From Hymenobacter profundi (GTDB taxonomy: Bacteria; Bacteroidota; Bacteroidia; Cytophagales; Hymenobacteraceae): a stretch of DNA of 64,000 nucleotides. This document shows positions 1 to 7,061 of the stretch, piece after piece. Both the position numbers and the translations under genes were made by a program. Where the stretch lies: assembly GCF_019334315.1 (NCBI RefSeq), contig NZ_JAHWGL010000017.1:1-64000 (forward strand), written 5' to 3'. Position 1 is the first letter of the stretch; every line of letters starts with the position of its first letter. Under the pieces are notes generated by a model. It had not been told where the DNA came from, did no database searches, and was given only the letters and a program-made list of their open reading frames with translations.

Positions 1-75
1 CTTCTCACGGTAGAACGACAGGCGTAACAACGACTCGTTCTAACCTGATAAGGTCCTTCGCAAGCGCAGGATGAC
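1..75. repeat. Right part of GTCAT...ATGAC dispersed repeat (window-edge copy)
   Basis: The window opens inside a repeat whose full-length relative lies at 44266-44363. The two share the core AACGACNNGCGTAACAACGA and the right end AAGGTCCTTCGCAAGCGCAG followed by GATGAC. The left arm lies outside the window. The repeat runs into the longest reading frame of the following gene, which affects the choice of its start codon. Confidence 0.75.
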
Positions 76-115
76 AGACGGGTTACCATTCACAATCGCA
101 CCATTTCACCACTCC

Positions 116-778
116 GTGAGTCGAATCAAATTAATCCGCTTTGCGGAAAATGCCAACCGTCCGGATATTGTAGAACCGGGTAAGGACACGTATCAGCAAT
201 TGGGCGGGCGTTGGCACGAGGCTTTTTTTCAGAATAATCATCCCATTACCCTAGAGGTAGGCTGCGGCAAGGGCGAGTACACGGTAGGGCTGGCCGAGCG
301 CTACCCCGAACGCAATTTCCTGGGCCTCGACATCAAGGGTGACCGAATTTGGCGGGGGAGTACCCGTGCCGAGGCGTTAGGCCTCACGAATGTGGGCTTC
401 GTGCGCACCCGCGCCCACGACCTGCTCACGCACTTTGCGCCCGGCGAGTTGGCCGAAATCTGGATTACCTTCCCCGACCCGCGCCCCCGCGACCGGGATA
501 TCAAGCGTCGTCTCACCTCACCGCGCTTCCTTGATTTGTACCAGCAAACCTTACAGCCCGGCGGCCTCATCCACCTCAAAACCGACAACGAAGGACTGTT
601 CGAGTATACGCTGGAGGTACTGCAAGAACGCCCCGGCGCTACCATCCTGGCGCACACCAAAGACCTCTACGCCACGCCCGAGCTGCTACCCCACGCCGAG
701 GACATCCAGACAACCTTCGAACGCAAATACCGCACGTTGGGCGTGCCGATTAAGTACGTACAGTTTACGCTGAGTTGA
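116..778 (+). CDS. trmB: tRNA (guanine-N7-)-methyltransferase TrmB
   Basis: Transfers a methyl group from SAM to N7 of G46 in the variable loop of tRNAs; cytosolic. The SAM-binding motif EVGCGKGEYT sits near the N-terminus, followed by GLDIKGDRIWRG, the TrmB-typical ITFPDPRPRDRDIKRRL and a GGLIHLKTDNE strand. The open frame extends up to an ATG at 71, but that ATG lies inside the right end of a dispersed repeat and adds 15 residues foreign to the family. The GTG at 116 gives VSRIKLIRFAEN, matching the usual TrmB N-terminus (M-S-R-x-K-L-x-R-F), so I choose it; the product is 220 residues. The next gene is convergent. Confidence 0.93.
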   Translation: MSRIKLIRFAENANRPDIVEPGKDTYQQLGGRWHEAFFQNNHPITLEVGCGKGEYTVGLAERYPERNFLGLDIKGDRIWRGSTRAEALGLTNVGFVRTRAHDLLTHFAPGELAEIWITFPDPRPRDRDIKRRLTSPRFLDLYQQTLQPGGLIHLKTDNEGLFEYTLEVLQERPGATILAHTKDLYATPELLPHAEDIQTTFERKYRTLGVPIKYVQFTLS

Positions 779-817
779 GAGAATAGGGATTATTGAGGTT
801 GTGAATAGAAACAGTCT

Positions 818-916
818 GTCATCCTGAGCGCAGCGAAGGACCTTATCATGGCAGAACGATTGACGTACCAACGACTCATGCTGACGTGAGAAGGTACTTC
901 GCAAGCTCAGCATGAC
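818..916. repeat. GTCAT...ATGAC inverted repeat, 99 bp
   Basis: Left end GTCATCCTGAGCGCAGCGAA, right end CTTCGCAAGCTCAGCATGAC: imperfectly complementary arms. The centre resembles the copies at 1-75 and 44266-44363 (AACGA, GTANCAACGACTC). It lies between the convergent trmB and TrpF-like genes. Confidence 0.8.
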
Positions 917-942
917 AAACGACTTTTTACTCTTTCCTCTCT

Positions 943-1554
943 CTACTCTTCTAACGCCTCAAACACTGCTTCCAACTCCGTAAAATCGCGCAGACCAGGT
1001 TTGATTTCGTCGCCGCCAGAGAGGAGGAAGCCGGCCGGCTGCACGGTATCGAGTAGGGAAAGCACGTTGTTGGGGGTAATAGCACCGCTGAGCCATAGCG
1101 GGAAACGGGCGGCGGCTTCTGCCAGCGCCTGCTGAGTGGTAATGTCTAGGTGAGTCGAATCGAGCGTGACGACTACCCCGAAACCAGCCGGGAAAACGGA
1201 GGTGTATTGCTGCGCCATTTCCTCGCGCTGGGCGCTGCTGATGGTATCGGCGAGATTCACGGTGAGCAAAGAGGCTACCGAAAGTGGCGTGGTAGGTAGC
1301 TGTCGTAGCAACACTTCCTGAAGGCCACATTCCTCCACCAGCCGATTAATCTCTGATACCGGCTGCGCGTCGAACTCGCCCAGCAGCTTCACGCCGGCCA
1401 CCCAACCGGCCAGCTCACCCATGAGGGTAGGCGTCACGGCATCAGGCAGGGTAGGGTCGAGGGTGAAGATAAGGCCGTCGGCGCCCATGCCGGCGCAGTA
1501 GCGGGCGTCGGATAGGTTGTTGATGCCGCGAACGAGAACAGGAATACGGAGCAT
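943..1554 (-). CDS. TrpF-like (phosphoribosylanthranilate isomerase family) protein lacking the catalytic Cys
   Basis: A 203-residue single-domain TIM-barrel-type protein. The N-terminus aligns with TrpF (family pattern K-x-C-G-I-T-N-x-x-D-A) as VLVRGINNLSDARYCAGMGA, and the C-terminal phosphate loops SGAITPNNV and LSGGDEIKPG match TrpF SGGL-P-NV and SG-E-PG. The Cys that acts as general base in TrpF is replaced by Arg in V-R-G-I, so ordinary isomerase activity is doubtful. No other trp gene is nearby. Likely a paralogue with a different or lost activity; a genuine TrpF would be expected in a trp operon elsewhere. The assignment to the fold is firm, the function unknown. Confidence 0.75.
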   Translation of the reverse strand: MLRIPVLVRGINNLSDARYCAGMGADGLIFTLDPTLPDAVTPTLMGELAGWVAGVKLLGEFDAQPVSEINRLVEECGLQEVLLRQLPTTPLSVASLLTVNLADTISSAQREEMAQQYTSVFPAGFGVVVTLDSTHLDITTQQALAEAAARFPLWLSGAITPNNVLSLLDTVQPAGFLLSGGDEIKPGLRDFTELEAVFEALEE

Positions 1555-1663
1555 AGGGGGGTAGGGTCTTAGGGACTTGGGGAACTTGGGGCCGTGGTTT
1601 TATCAGACGCCCAGCCCGCAAGCACCGGCCGGTTGAAAGTGCAAAGATTGACAAAAGTATACT

Positions 1664-1746
1664 TGCCATTCCGCGCACGGCGAGGAATCTGTTGAATAAT
1701 CGTTGTGTTGGTGTTTTTTAGATTTCTCGCTCTGCGCGGAATGACA
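1664..1746. repeat. Inverted repeat of the GTCAT...ATGAC class
   Basis: Arms CATTCCGCGCANGGCGAGNAATCT and its imperfect complement AGATTTCTCGCTNTGCGCGGAATGA surround a centre of about 30 nt. It lies in the divergent space between the TrpF-like gene and mnmA, just upstream of the mnmA promoter. Confidence 0.65.
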
Positions 1747-1775
1747 ACGACAATCAGCCTCAAAACGCAATTCCG

Positions 1776-1783
1776 TATCTTTG
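1776..1783 (+). promoter_or_regulatory. Bacteroidota -7 box (TATCTTTG) for mnmA
   Basis: Exact match to TAnnTTTG, 46 nt upstream of the mnmA ATG. No clear -33 TTTG was seen at the expected spacing. Confidence 0.5.
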
Positions 1784-1790
1784 CCCAGCG

Positions 1791-1820
1791 GCCGGGAACT
1801 TTGGACTCCCGGGCGTTTTT
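1791..1820 (+). promoter_or_regulatory. Terminator-like hairpin at the 5' end of the mnmA transcript
   Basis: GCCGGGA (1791-1797) and TCCCGGGC (1807-1814) form a seven-pair stem with one bulged G and a nine-base loop, followed by GTTTTT. With the -7 box at 1776-1783, the predicted transcript would begin almost exactly at this stem. It could be a 5' stabilising hairpin or an early attenuator; the sequence alone does not decide. Confidence 0.4.
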
Positions 1821-1829
1821 CTACTCTCC

Positions 1830-2972
1830 ATGAACACGACGAAAGGACGGGTGCTGGTCGCGATGAGCGGCGGCATCGACAGCTCGGTGGCGGCGGTACT
1901 GCTGCACGAGCAAGGCTACGAGGTGGTCGGTATGACCATGAAAACCTGGGACTACGCCTCGGCGGGTGGTTCCAAAAAGGAAACCGGCTGCTGCTCCCTC
2001 GACAGCATCAACGACGCCCGGCAGATTGCCGTGGAGCTGGGTTTTCCGCACTATATTATCGACATCCGCGACGAGTTCGGGGATTTTGTCATTAGTAACT
2101 TCACCGACGAGTACTTAGCGGGCCGCACGCCCAACCCTTGCGTGCTCTGCAACACCCACATCAAGTGGGATGCCTTGCTGCGCCGCGCCGATCAGCTTGG
2201 CTGCGAGTTTATCGCCACGGGTCACTACGCCCAGGTGCGCCACGAAGACGGCCGCTACGTGATTAGCAAAGGCGTGGACGAGAACAAGGACCAGTCGTAC
2301 GCCCTGTGGGGTGTGTCGCAGGAAAGCCTGTCGCGCACGCTATTCCCCTTGGGCGCCATGCGCAAAACCGAGATTTACGACGAGGCACGCCGCCGTGGCT
2401 TCACAGAGCTGGTAAACAAGCCCGAGAGCTACGAAATCTGCTTCATTCCCGACAACGACTACCGCGGTTTTCTGCGTCGTCGGGTGCCGGGTCTGGAGGA
2501 ACGCGTGGCCGGTGGCCAGTTTGTGCTGCGCGACGGTACGGTGGTGGGCACCCACGCGGGCTACCCGTTCTACACCATTGGGCAGCGCAAGGGCCTGGGC
2601 GTGGCGCTGGGTTTCCCGGTCTACGTCACGGCCATTCACCCCGAAACCAACCAGGTAGTGCTGGGCAATTACGACGACTTGGCCAGTACGGCCACCGTGG
2701 TTGGCAAGCTGAATATGGGCAAATTTGCCTCTCTGGAAGGCCGCGGTCTGGTTCCCAGTACCACCAAAGTGCGATACAACCACGATGGTGCCCCAGCGTT
2801 TCTGGAGCAGGTAGGCGATAAAGTTCGCGTGTACTTCGAGGAGCCCGTGCACGCCATCACGCCCGGTCAAGCCGCTGTGTTCTACGACGGCCAGGACGTG
2901 CTGGGCGGCGGTTGGATAGAACGGCACGTTATTGGCGAGCTACCGCTGCCGGCCGAGCTGGCTGCTCTTTAA
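1830..2972 (+). CDS. mnmA: tRNA-specific 2-thiouridylase MnmA
   Basis: Catalyses 2-thiolation of the wobble uridine (s2U34) of tRNA Lys, Glu and Gln, using ATP to adenylate the uridine and sulfur relayed from a cysteine desulfurase. Visible are the PP-loop MSGGIDSSVAA (residues 12-22), NPCVLCN with the nucleophile Cys104, GHYAQ, the persulfide-carrying Cys204 in YEICFIPD, and the C-terminal beta-barrel beginning near GQRKGLG. The 380-residue length is normal for the family. It is a single-gene unit with its own promoter, divergent from the TrpF-like gene. With trmB it makes this end of the window a tRNA-modification neighbourhood, although the two are not co-transcribed. Confidence 0.96.
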   Translation: MNTTKGRVLVAMSGGIDSSVAAVLLHEQGYEVVGMTMKTWDYASAGGSKKETGCCSLDSINDARQIAVELGFPHYIIDIRDEFGDFVISNFTDEYLAGRTPNPCVLCNTHIKWDALLRRADQLGCEFIATGHYAQVRHEDGRYVISKGVDENKDQSYALWGVSQESLSRTLFPLGAMRKTEIYDEARRRGFTELVNKPESYEICFIPDNDYRGFLRRRVPGLEERVAGGQFVLRDGTVVGTHAGYPFYTIGQRKGLGVALGFPVYVTAIHPETNQVVLGNYDDLASTATVVGKLNMGKFASLEGRGLVPSTTKVRYNHDGAPAFLEQVGDKVRVYFEEPVHAITPGQAAVFYDGQDVLGGGWIERHVIGELPLPAELAAL

Positions 2973-3004
2973 GTGGCGGGTTGCCCGTAGCAAGTTGTAT
3001 ATGA

Positions 3005-3112
3005 AGACCGTCATTTCGAGCTTGTCGAGAAATCTTGCGTCCTCCTGGTAATTCCTAACGATTGGATTACTGTAGCACGCAAGATTTCTCGACAAGCTCA
3101 AAATGACGGTCT
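3005..3112. repeat. Long inverted repeat, GTCATTTCGAGC class
   Basis: The left arm begins AGACCGTCATTTCGAGCTTG and the right arm ends CAAGCTCAAAATGACGGTCT. The arms pair over about 35 bp through CTTGTCGAGAAATCTTGCGT with few mismatches, around an AT-rich centre. It lies between mnmA and the lipoprotein gene. Confidence 0.85.
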
Positions 3113-3142
3113 AACTAGCAACTGACAACTAGAAACTGAATT

Positions 3143-3886
3143 ATGACGCAACGCTATACGCGGCCGCTAGGCCAGTTACTACTTATTGGCTCACTGGCGC
3201 TGGCCGCTGTGGCCTGCACAGAGAGCAATGAGGAAACGCCCGCACCCGAAAACGATTACTACCCTGTGACGGTAGGCACCTACCGTACCTACGCCGTGAC
3301 TGACAGCCTCTGGCGCGACAACGTGCTGACGGTGCAGCAGTTTCAGTTCCGGGAGCGGGTGGCGGGTACCTTCACCGATGCCAGCGGGCAGACGGCTTAC
3401 AACGTGATCCGCTCGCGCCGCGCTACCGCCACCGATGCCTGGCAGGACGACAGCACCCTGGTGCTGCTGCCCACTGACCGTACCCTACAACAGATTCGCA
3501 ACAACCGCCGCACCGTGGAGCTGGTGTTTCCTACCCGCACCGGCTACAGCTGGAACCGCGACGCGTACAACGCCTTGGATACCGTGACGGCCCAGAACCG
3601 GCAGTACCAGCAAGTAGGGGAGTCCTATACGGTGAACGGCCGCACTTACGAACGCACCGTAACCACCACCGATACCGAACTCAATACTGCCACCGGCACA
3701 ACCCTCGACGACGGCCTCTACAACGTGGCCAAGTACCGGCAGGTGTATGCCCAGGGCGTAGGTCCGGTAGCACGCGTGCGGAGGCGGTTTGTGTACTGCG
3801 GTACCGGCAATTGTGTTCCCTCCAAAACCAATATATATCGTGGGCAGGTGCGCCGGGAAACGCTGTTGGAAACCGGTAATCTATAA
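3143..3886 (+). CDS. Putative lipoprotein of unknown function
   Basis: 247 residues. The N-terminus has a basic start, a hydrophobic stretch (residues 9-24) and an AVAC lipobox with Cys25, followed by an acidic TESNEETPAPEND linker. This predicts export and lipid anchoring; the acidic residues after the Cys resemble signals that favour surface exposure in some Bacteroidota. The mature part is beta-rich, with many Thr, Tyr and Arg, and has no catalytic motif I recognise. A GNRA-loop terminator follows 33 nt after the stop, so it is monocistronic. Function unknown. Confidence 0.7.
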   Translation: MTQRYTRPLGQLLLIGSLALAAVACTESNEETPAPENDYYPVTVGTYRTYAVTDSLWRDNVLTVQQFQFRERVAGTFTDASGQTAYNVIRSRRATATDAWQDDSTLVLLPTDRTLQQIRNNRRTVELVFPTRTGYSWNRDAYNALDTVTAQNRQYQQVGESYTVNGRTYERTVTTTDTELNTATGTTLDDGLYNVAKYRQVYAQGVGPVARVRRRFVYCGTGNCVPSKTNIYRGQVRRETLLETGNL

Positions 3887-3919
3887 GCGGTAGGATAGTT
3901 CTTAGTTTGCTAAAAATAT

Positions 3920-3953
3920 GAGAAACGGCCTGTGGAAACACGGGCCGTTTCTC
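3920..3953 (+). terminator. Rho-independent-type hairpin after the lipoprotein gene
   Basis: A 15-bp stem GAGAAACGGCCTGTG / CACGGGCCGTTTCTC with one GU pair, closed by a GAAA tetraloop and followed by CTTTGTATTG. Confidence 0.75.
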
Positions 3954-4054
3954 CTTTGTATTGCAAAGGAATATTGGGATAGAGAGAGGGTATTAAAATA
4001 CGTAGAAGCCGCAAAAAAGCTGTATCTTGGAAGCTAATAAGTAGCGCCATCCTC

Positions 4055-5743
4055 ATGCGGATTCTCATTTTATTAGTAATGGCCTGTTGGTCATTTACAA
4101 ACCGGGCGGCAGCCGCGCTGCGGCCCCCAGGCGTGCCCACTGTGCGCAAGCACCTGGTCTATCTGCGCGACAAAGCCAACACCCCGTACAGCCTCAGCGC
4201 CCCCCAACGCTTTCTAACCGCCCGCGCCCTGGAGCGCCGTACCCGCCAAGGCATCGCCCTACAACCCCGCGACCTACCTGTAGATCCTGTCTACGTAGAG
4301 CAGGTGCAGTCCGTAAGCGGTGCCAAGGTATGGTACACCTCGCGGTGGTTCAATGCGGTGGTAGTGGAGTGCGACTCTGCTACCCTGGCCGTGGTGCAGG
4401 CGCTGCCGTGCGTGCGAAGTGCGCGTACGCTCAATCGGAGTGGGGTAGGGGTTGTCGTTTCGCCGGTCGGCGAGGGTAGCGCGCCTACTGTCGCCCGCCC
4501 CGCCGGTACCCGCGCCGACTACGGCAGGGCCTACGCCCAAACCCACCAGATTGGGGCCGACGTGATGCACGATGCTGGTTTTCGGGGCGAAGGCATGCAG
4601 ATTGCCGTATTTGATGGTGGCTTTCCGGGAGTGAATACGGGGGCAGTTTTCGCCTCGCTCTATCAGGAAAACCGCTTAGCTAGCGTGTACAACTTCGTTG
4701 GACGCGACCAGAATGTATATCAGTATGACAACCACGGTACGCTGGTGCTCTCCACGATGGCCGGTAACCAACCCGGCGTCTTTATCGGTACGGCTCCGCA
4801 GGCAACCTACCATCTGTTTGTTACGGAGGATGTCGCCTCGGAGCAACCGGTTGAGGAAGTCAACTGGTTGATTGCCGCCGAGCGCGCCGATTCGCTGGGC
4901 ATCGACATCATCAACTCTTCGTTGGGCTATAACACCTTCGACGCACCTTCTGTCGACTACACCTACGCCGAGCTAGATGGCCGCACCGCACTCAGCACGC
5001 GGGCGGCTACCGTGGCGGCGCGGGTAGGAATGCTGGTAGTCAGCAGTGCCGGCAACGAGGGCAACAACCGCTGGCGCTACCTCACGGCCCCCGCCGACGC
5101 TGATTCCATCCTGACGGTAGGCGCTGTGGATTCGCTGGGCGCTCGGGCTAACTTCAGTTCTATTGGTCCTACGGCCGATAACCGCCTGAAGCCCAATGTG
5201 AGTGCTATGGGCCGGCAGGCGGCCTTTGTGTATCCCAGCGGAGCCATAGGGCGCGGCAATGGTACCTCCTTTTCCAGCCCTATCACGGCGGGACTGGCCG
5301 CCGGTTTTTGGCAGGCACACCCCACGCTCACGGCGCAGCAGGTAATTGAGTATCTGCAACGCTCGGCTTCGCAAGCCACCACGCCGGATACTCTCTTAGG
5401 CTACGGCATCCCCAACTTTGGGCGGGCGCAGCAAGCGGTGGCGGGTATCCCCCTACCCACGGCGCCCACCGTGGGGGTCGGGAATCGGGTACAATTGTAT
5501 CCGAATCCTGTGCCGGCCGGCACGGCCGCGTGCACCCTGCAGCTCCCCGCCGAGCTACGCAGTCAGCCGCTGGAAGTGCGCCTCTACGATGTGCGGGGGG
5601 CGCTGGTAACAACGCTGCTGTTGCCCGCATCTAACGCCGCCATCGTGCAGCTGCCTACTACCGCGTTGCGGCCGGGTGTATATAGCTGCCGATTGGGTAG
5701 GAGCGGCGGCCCCCCCTACACGTTGCGCCTGATTCGATTGTAG
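4055..5743 (+). CDS. Secreted subtilisin-like serine protease (S8) with type IX secretion C-terminal domain
   Basis: 562 residues. A signal peptide (residues 1-20, ending AAA) is followed by a propeptide region to about 155, then the S8 catalytic domain: Asp187 in IAVFDGGF, His227 in DNHGTLV, oxyanion Asn334 in SSAGNEGNN and nucleophile Ser405 in NGTSFSSP. The last 80 residues form a Por-type sorting domain: LYPNPVPAG, a VRLYDVRGALV strand and LRPGVYSCRL. Such domains direct cargo through the type IX system to the cell surface or medium. A role as extracellular protease is inferred from the family. No T9SS machinery genes are in the window. Confidence 0.9.
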   Translation: MRILILLVMACWSFTNRAAAALRPPGVPTVRKHLVYLRDKANTPYSLSAPQRFLTARALERRTRQGIALQPRDLPVDPVYVEQVQSVSGAKVWYTSRWFNAVVVECDSATLAVVQALPCVRSARTLNRSGVGVVVSPVGEGSAPTVARPAGTRADYGRAYAQTHQIGADVMHDAGFRGEGMQIAVFDGGFPGVNTGAVFASLYQENRLASVYNFVGRDQNVYQYDNHGTLVLSTMAGNQPGVFIGTAPQATYHLFVTEDVASEQPVEEVNWLIAAERADSLGIDIINSSLGYNTFDAPSVDYTYAELDGRTALSTRAATVAARVGMLVVSSAGNEGNNRWRYLTAPADADSILTVGAVDSLGARANFSSIGPTADNRLKPNVSAMGRQAAFVYPSGAIGRGNGTSFSSPITAGLAAGFWQAHPTLTAQQVIEYLQRSASQATTPDTLLGYGIPNFGRAQQAVAGIPLPTAPTVGVGNRVQLYPNPVPAGTAACTLQLPAELRSQPLEVRLYDVRGALVTTLLLPASNAAIVQLPTTALRPGVYSCRLGRSGGPPYTLRLIRL

Positions 5744-5807
5744 CGCAGCCGCTGGCCCGGTTCACGGCTGGCTTTCTCTTGTTTTTTTAATTCCTTACTT
5801 TTTTTCG

Positions 5808-6122
5808 ATGTTACAATTAATGGTGACCAAGCGCATTGGTCGACGACAGTTTCACTTCACCGTGCAAGGCCCCAACTTCCACGAGGTAGTAGCCGAATAC
5901 GACCGGCTGAGCTTCCCCGACGTGCCCGCCTGCGGCCTGTGCGGCTCCGATAACCTGGACCTCACCTCCCGCGTGGCCCAGGACAAGTTCAAATATACCA
6001 GCGTGAAATGCCTCGATTGCCGGGGCGACGTGACGTTCGGTAAAACCCAGAAAGACGACCAAACCTACTTCCTGCGCAAGCGCGAAAACGGCGAAATCGA
6101 CTGGCAAGCCTGGAAAAAGTAA
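5808..6122 (+). CDS. Small zinc-ribbon-like protein, function unknown
   Basis: 104 residues. Two knuckles, C-G-L-C (residues 44-47) and C-L-D-C (about 70-73), are spaced as in a zinc ribbon. The C-terminus is basic and aromatic (FLRKRENGEIDWQAW). No signal peptide or membrane segment. The combination suggests a small nucleic-acid-binding protein, but this is inference and I do not recognise a named family. The ATG follows a T-rich stretch and there is no RBS. It stands alone between the protease and a large hairpin upstream of rpe. Confidence 0.75.
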   Translation: MLQLMVTKRIGRRQFHFTVQGPNFHEVVAEYDRLSFPDVPACGLCGSDNLDLTSRVAQDKFKYTSVKCLDCRGDVTFGKTQKDDQTYFLRKRENGEIDWQAWKK

Positions 6123-6123
6123 T

Positions 6124-6227
6124 GAAATGGTGAGTGGTGAGAGGGTGAGGTTGATGTTCTGCTGGCGCAGTTTGCGCACATGGCGCTATTAGAACATCAA
6201 CCTCACCCTCTCACCACTCACCGTTTC
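6124..6227. repeat. 37-bp-stem inverted repeat upstream of rpe
   Basis: Arms 6124-6160 and 6191-6227 are complementary over 37 positions with a single T/G exception (GTGAGTGGTGAGAGGGTGAG inside the left arm). The 30-nt loop holds a smaller stem, GCGC-AGTTT-GCGC. The right arm ends 17 nt before the rpe ATG, next to a TATCTTCG near-match to a -7 box at 6233. It differs in sequence from the GTCAT...ATGAC class. Confidence 0.85.
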
Positions 6228-6244
6228 ACTACTATCTTCGCCCT

Positions 6245-6928
6245 ATGAATGCTACCCGTCCGAAACCTCAGCTGGCGCCTTCGCTGCTGGCCAGTGATTT
6301 TGCCAACCTGCAAGCCGAAGTGGAGCGCTTGGCCGATAGCGCCGCCGACTGGCTGCATTGCGACGTGATGGACGGCCGTTTCGTGCCTAATATTTCCTTT
6401 GGTGTGCCCGTGCTGGAAGCCATTGCCCGCTACGCCAAGCAGCCCCTCGACGTGCACCTGATGATCGAAAGTCCGCAGGACTACCTGCAGGCCATTCGCG
6501 ATGCGGGCGCTAGTAGCATCACGGTGCATTACGAGGCTTGTCCGCACCTGCATCGGGTGGTGCAGCAAATCAAGAAGCTGGGCTGCAAAGCCTGCGTGGC
6601 TCTGAATCCGGCTACCCCCGTGAGTTTGCTCGAAGATATTGCCCCCGATCTGGATATGGTATTGGTGATGTCCGTGAATCCCGGCTTCGGCGGCCAAACG
6701 TTCATCCCGAACACCCTGCGTAAAGTAGCTGCCCTGAAAGAATTGCTGGTAGACTGTGGCTCCGCGGCTCTTATTGAAATCGATGGGGGCGTGAGCAGCG
6801 ACAATGCCGCCGCCCTGGTGCAGGCCGGCGCCGATGTGCTGGTGGCTGGTAGCTTTGTGTTCAGCGGCGGCGACCCGGTGGGCACGTTGTCCAAGTTGCG
6901 CCAACAGGTGGACGAGGTGGCGTATTGA
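6245..6928 (+). CDS. rpe: Ribulose-phosphate 3-epimerase
   Basis: Interconverts D-ribulose 5-phosphate and D-xylulose 5-phosphate in the pentose phosphate pathway; cytosolic. The TIM-barrel landmarks are present: PSLLASDFANL, the metal-binding HCDVMDGRFVPN with catalytic Asp, the DVHLMI strand, MSVNPGFGGQTF and the catalytic IEIDGGVS, then AGSFVF for phosphate binding. The 227-residue length fits the family. The ATG is only a few bases downstream of a near-match -7 box, so the transcript may be almost leaderless. Confidence 0.96.
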   Translation: MNATRPKPQLAPSLLASDFANLQAEVERLADSAADWLHCDVMDGRFVPNISFGVPVLEAIARYAKQPLDVHLMIESPQDYLQAIRDAGASSITVHYEACPHLHRVVQQIKKLGCKACVALNPATPVSLLEDIAPDLDMVLVMSVNPGFGGQTFIPNTLRKVAALKELLVDCGSAALIEIDGGVSSDNAAALVQAGADVLVAGSFVFSGGDPVGTLSKLRQQVDEVAY

Positions 6929-7061
6929 TTGCTAATGCGCTAATGCGCTGATGAGTTGATGGAGTTATATGATAGGTGTTATAGAATGGTTGTCAGTGAG
7001 GTCGTAGTGTTGCATTATATCATCAGCATATCAACCAATTAGCATATCAGATAATCAATAT

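Noticed and set aside
2340-2927. Long antisense frame opposite mnmA
   Set aside because: A shadow of the high-GC coding strand with no motif of its own; mnmA motifs are complete.
6933-7050. Direct GCTAATGCGCTGATG-like words before the TonB receptor as an inverted repeat
   Set aside because: Similar short words occur on both sides, but no convincing stem could be drawn.
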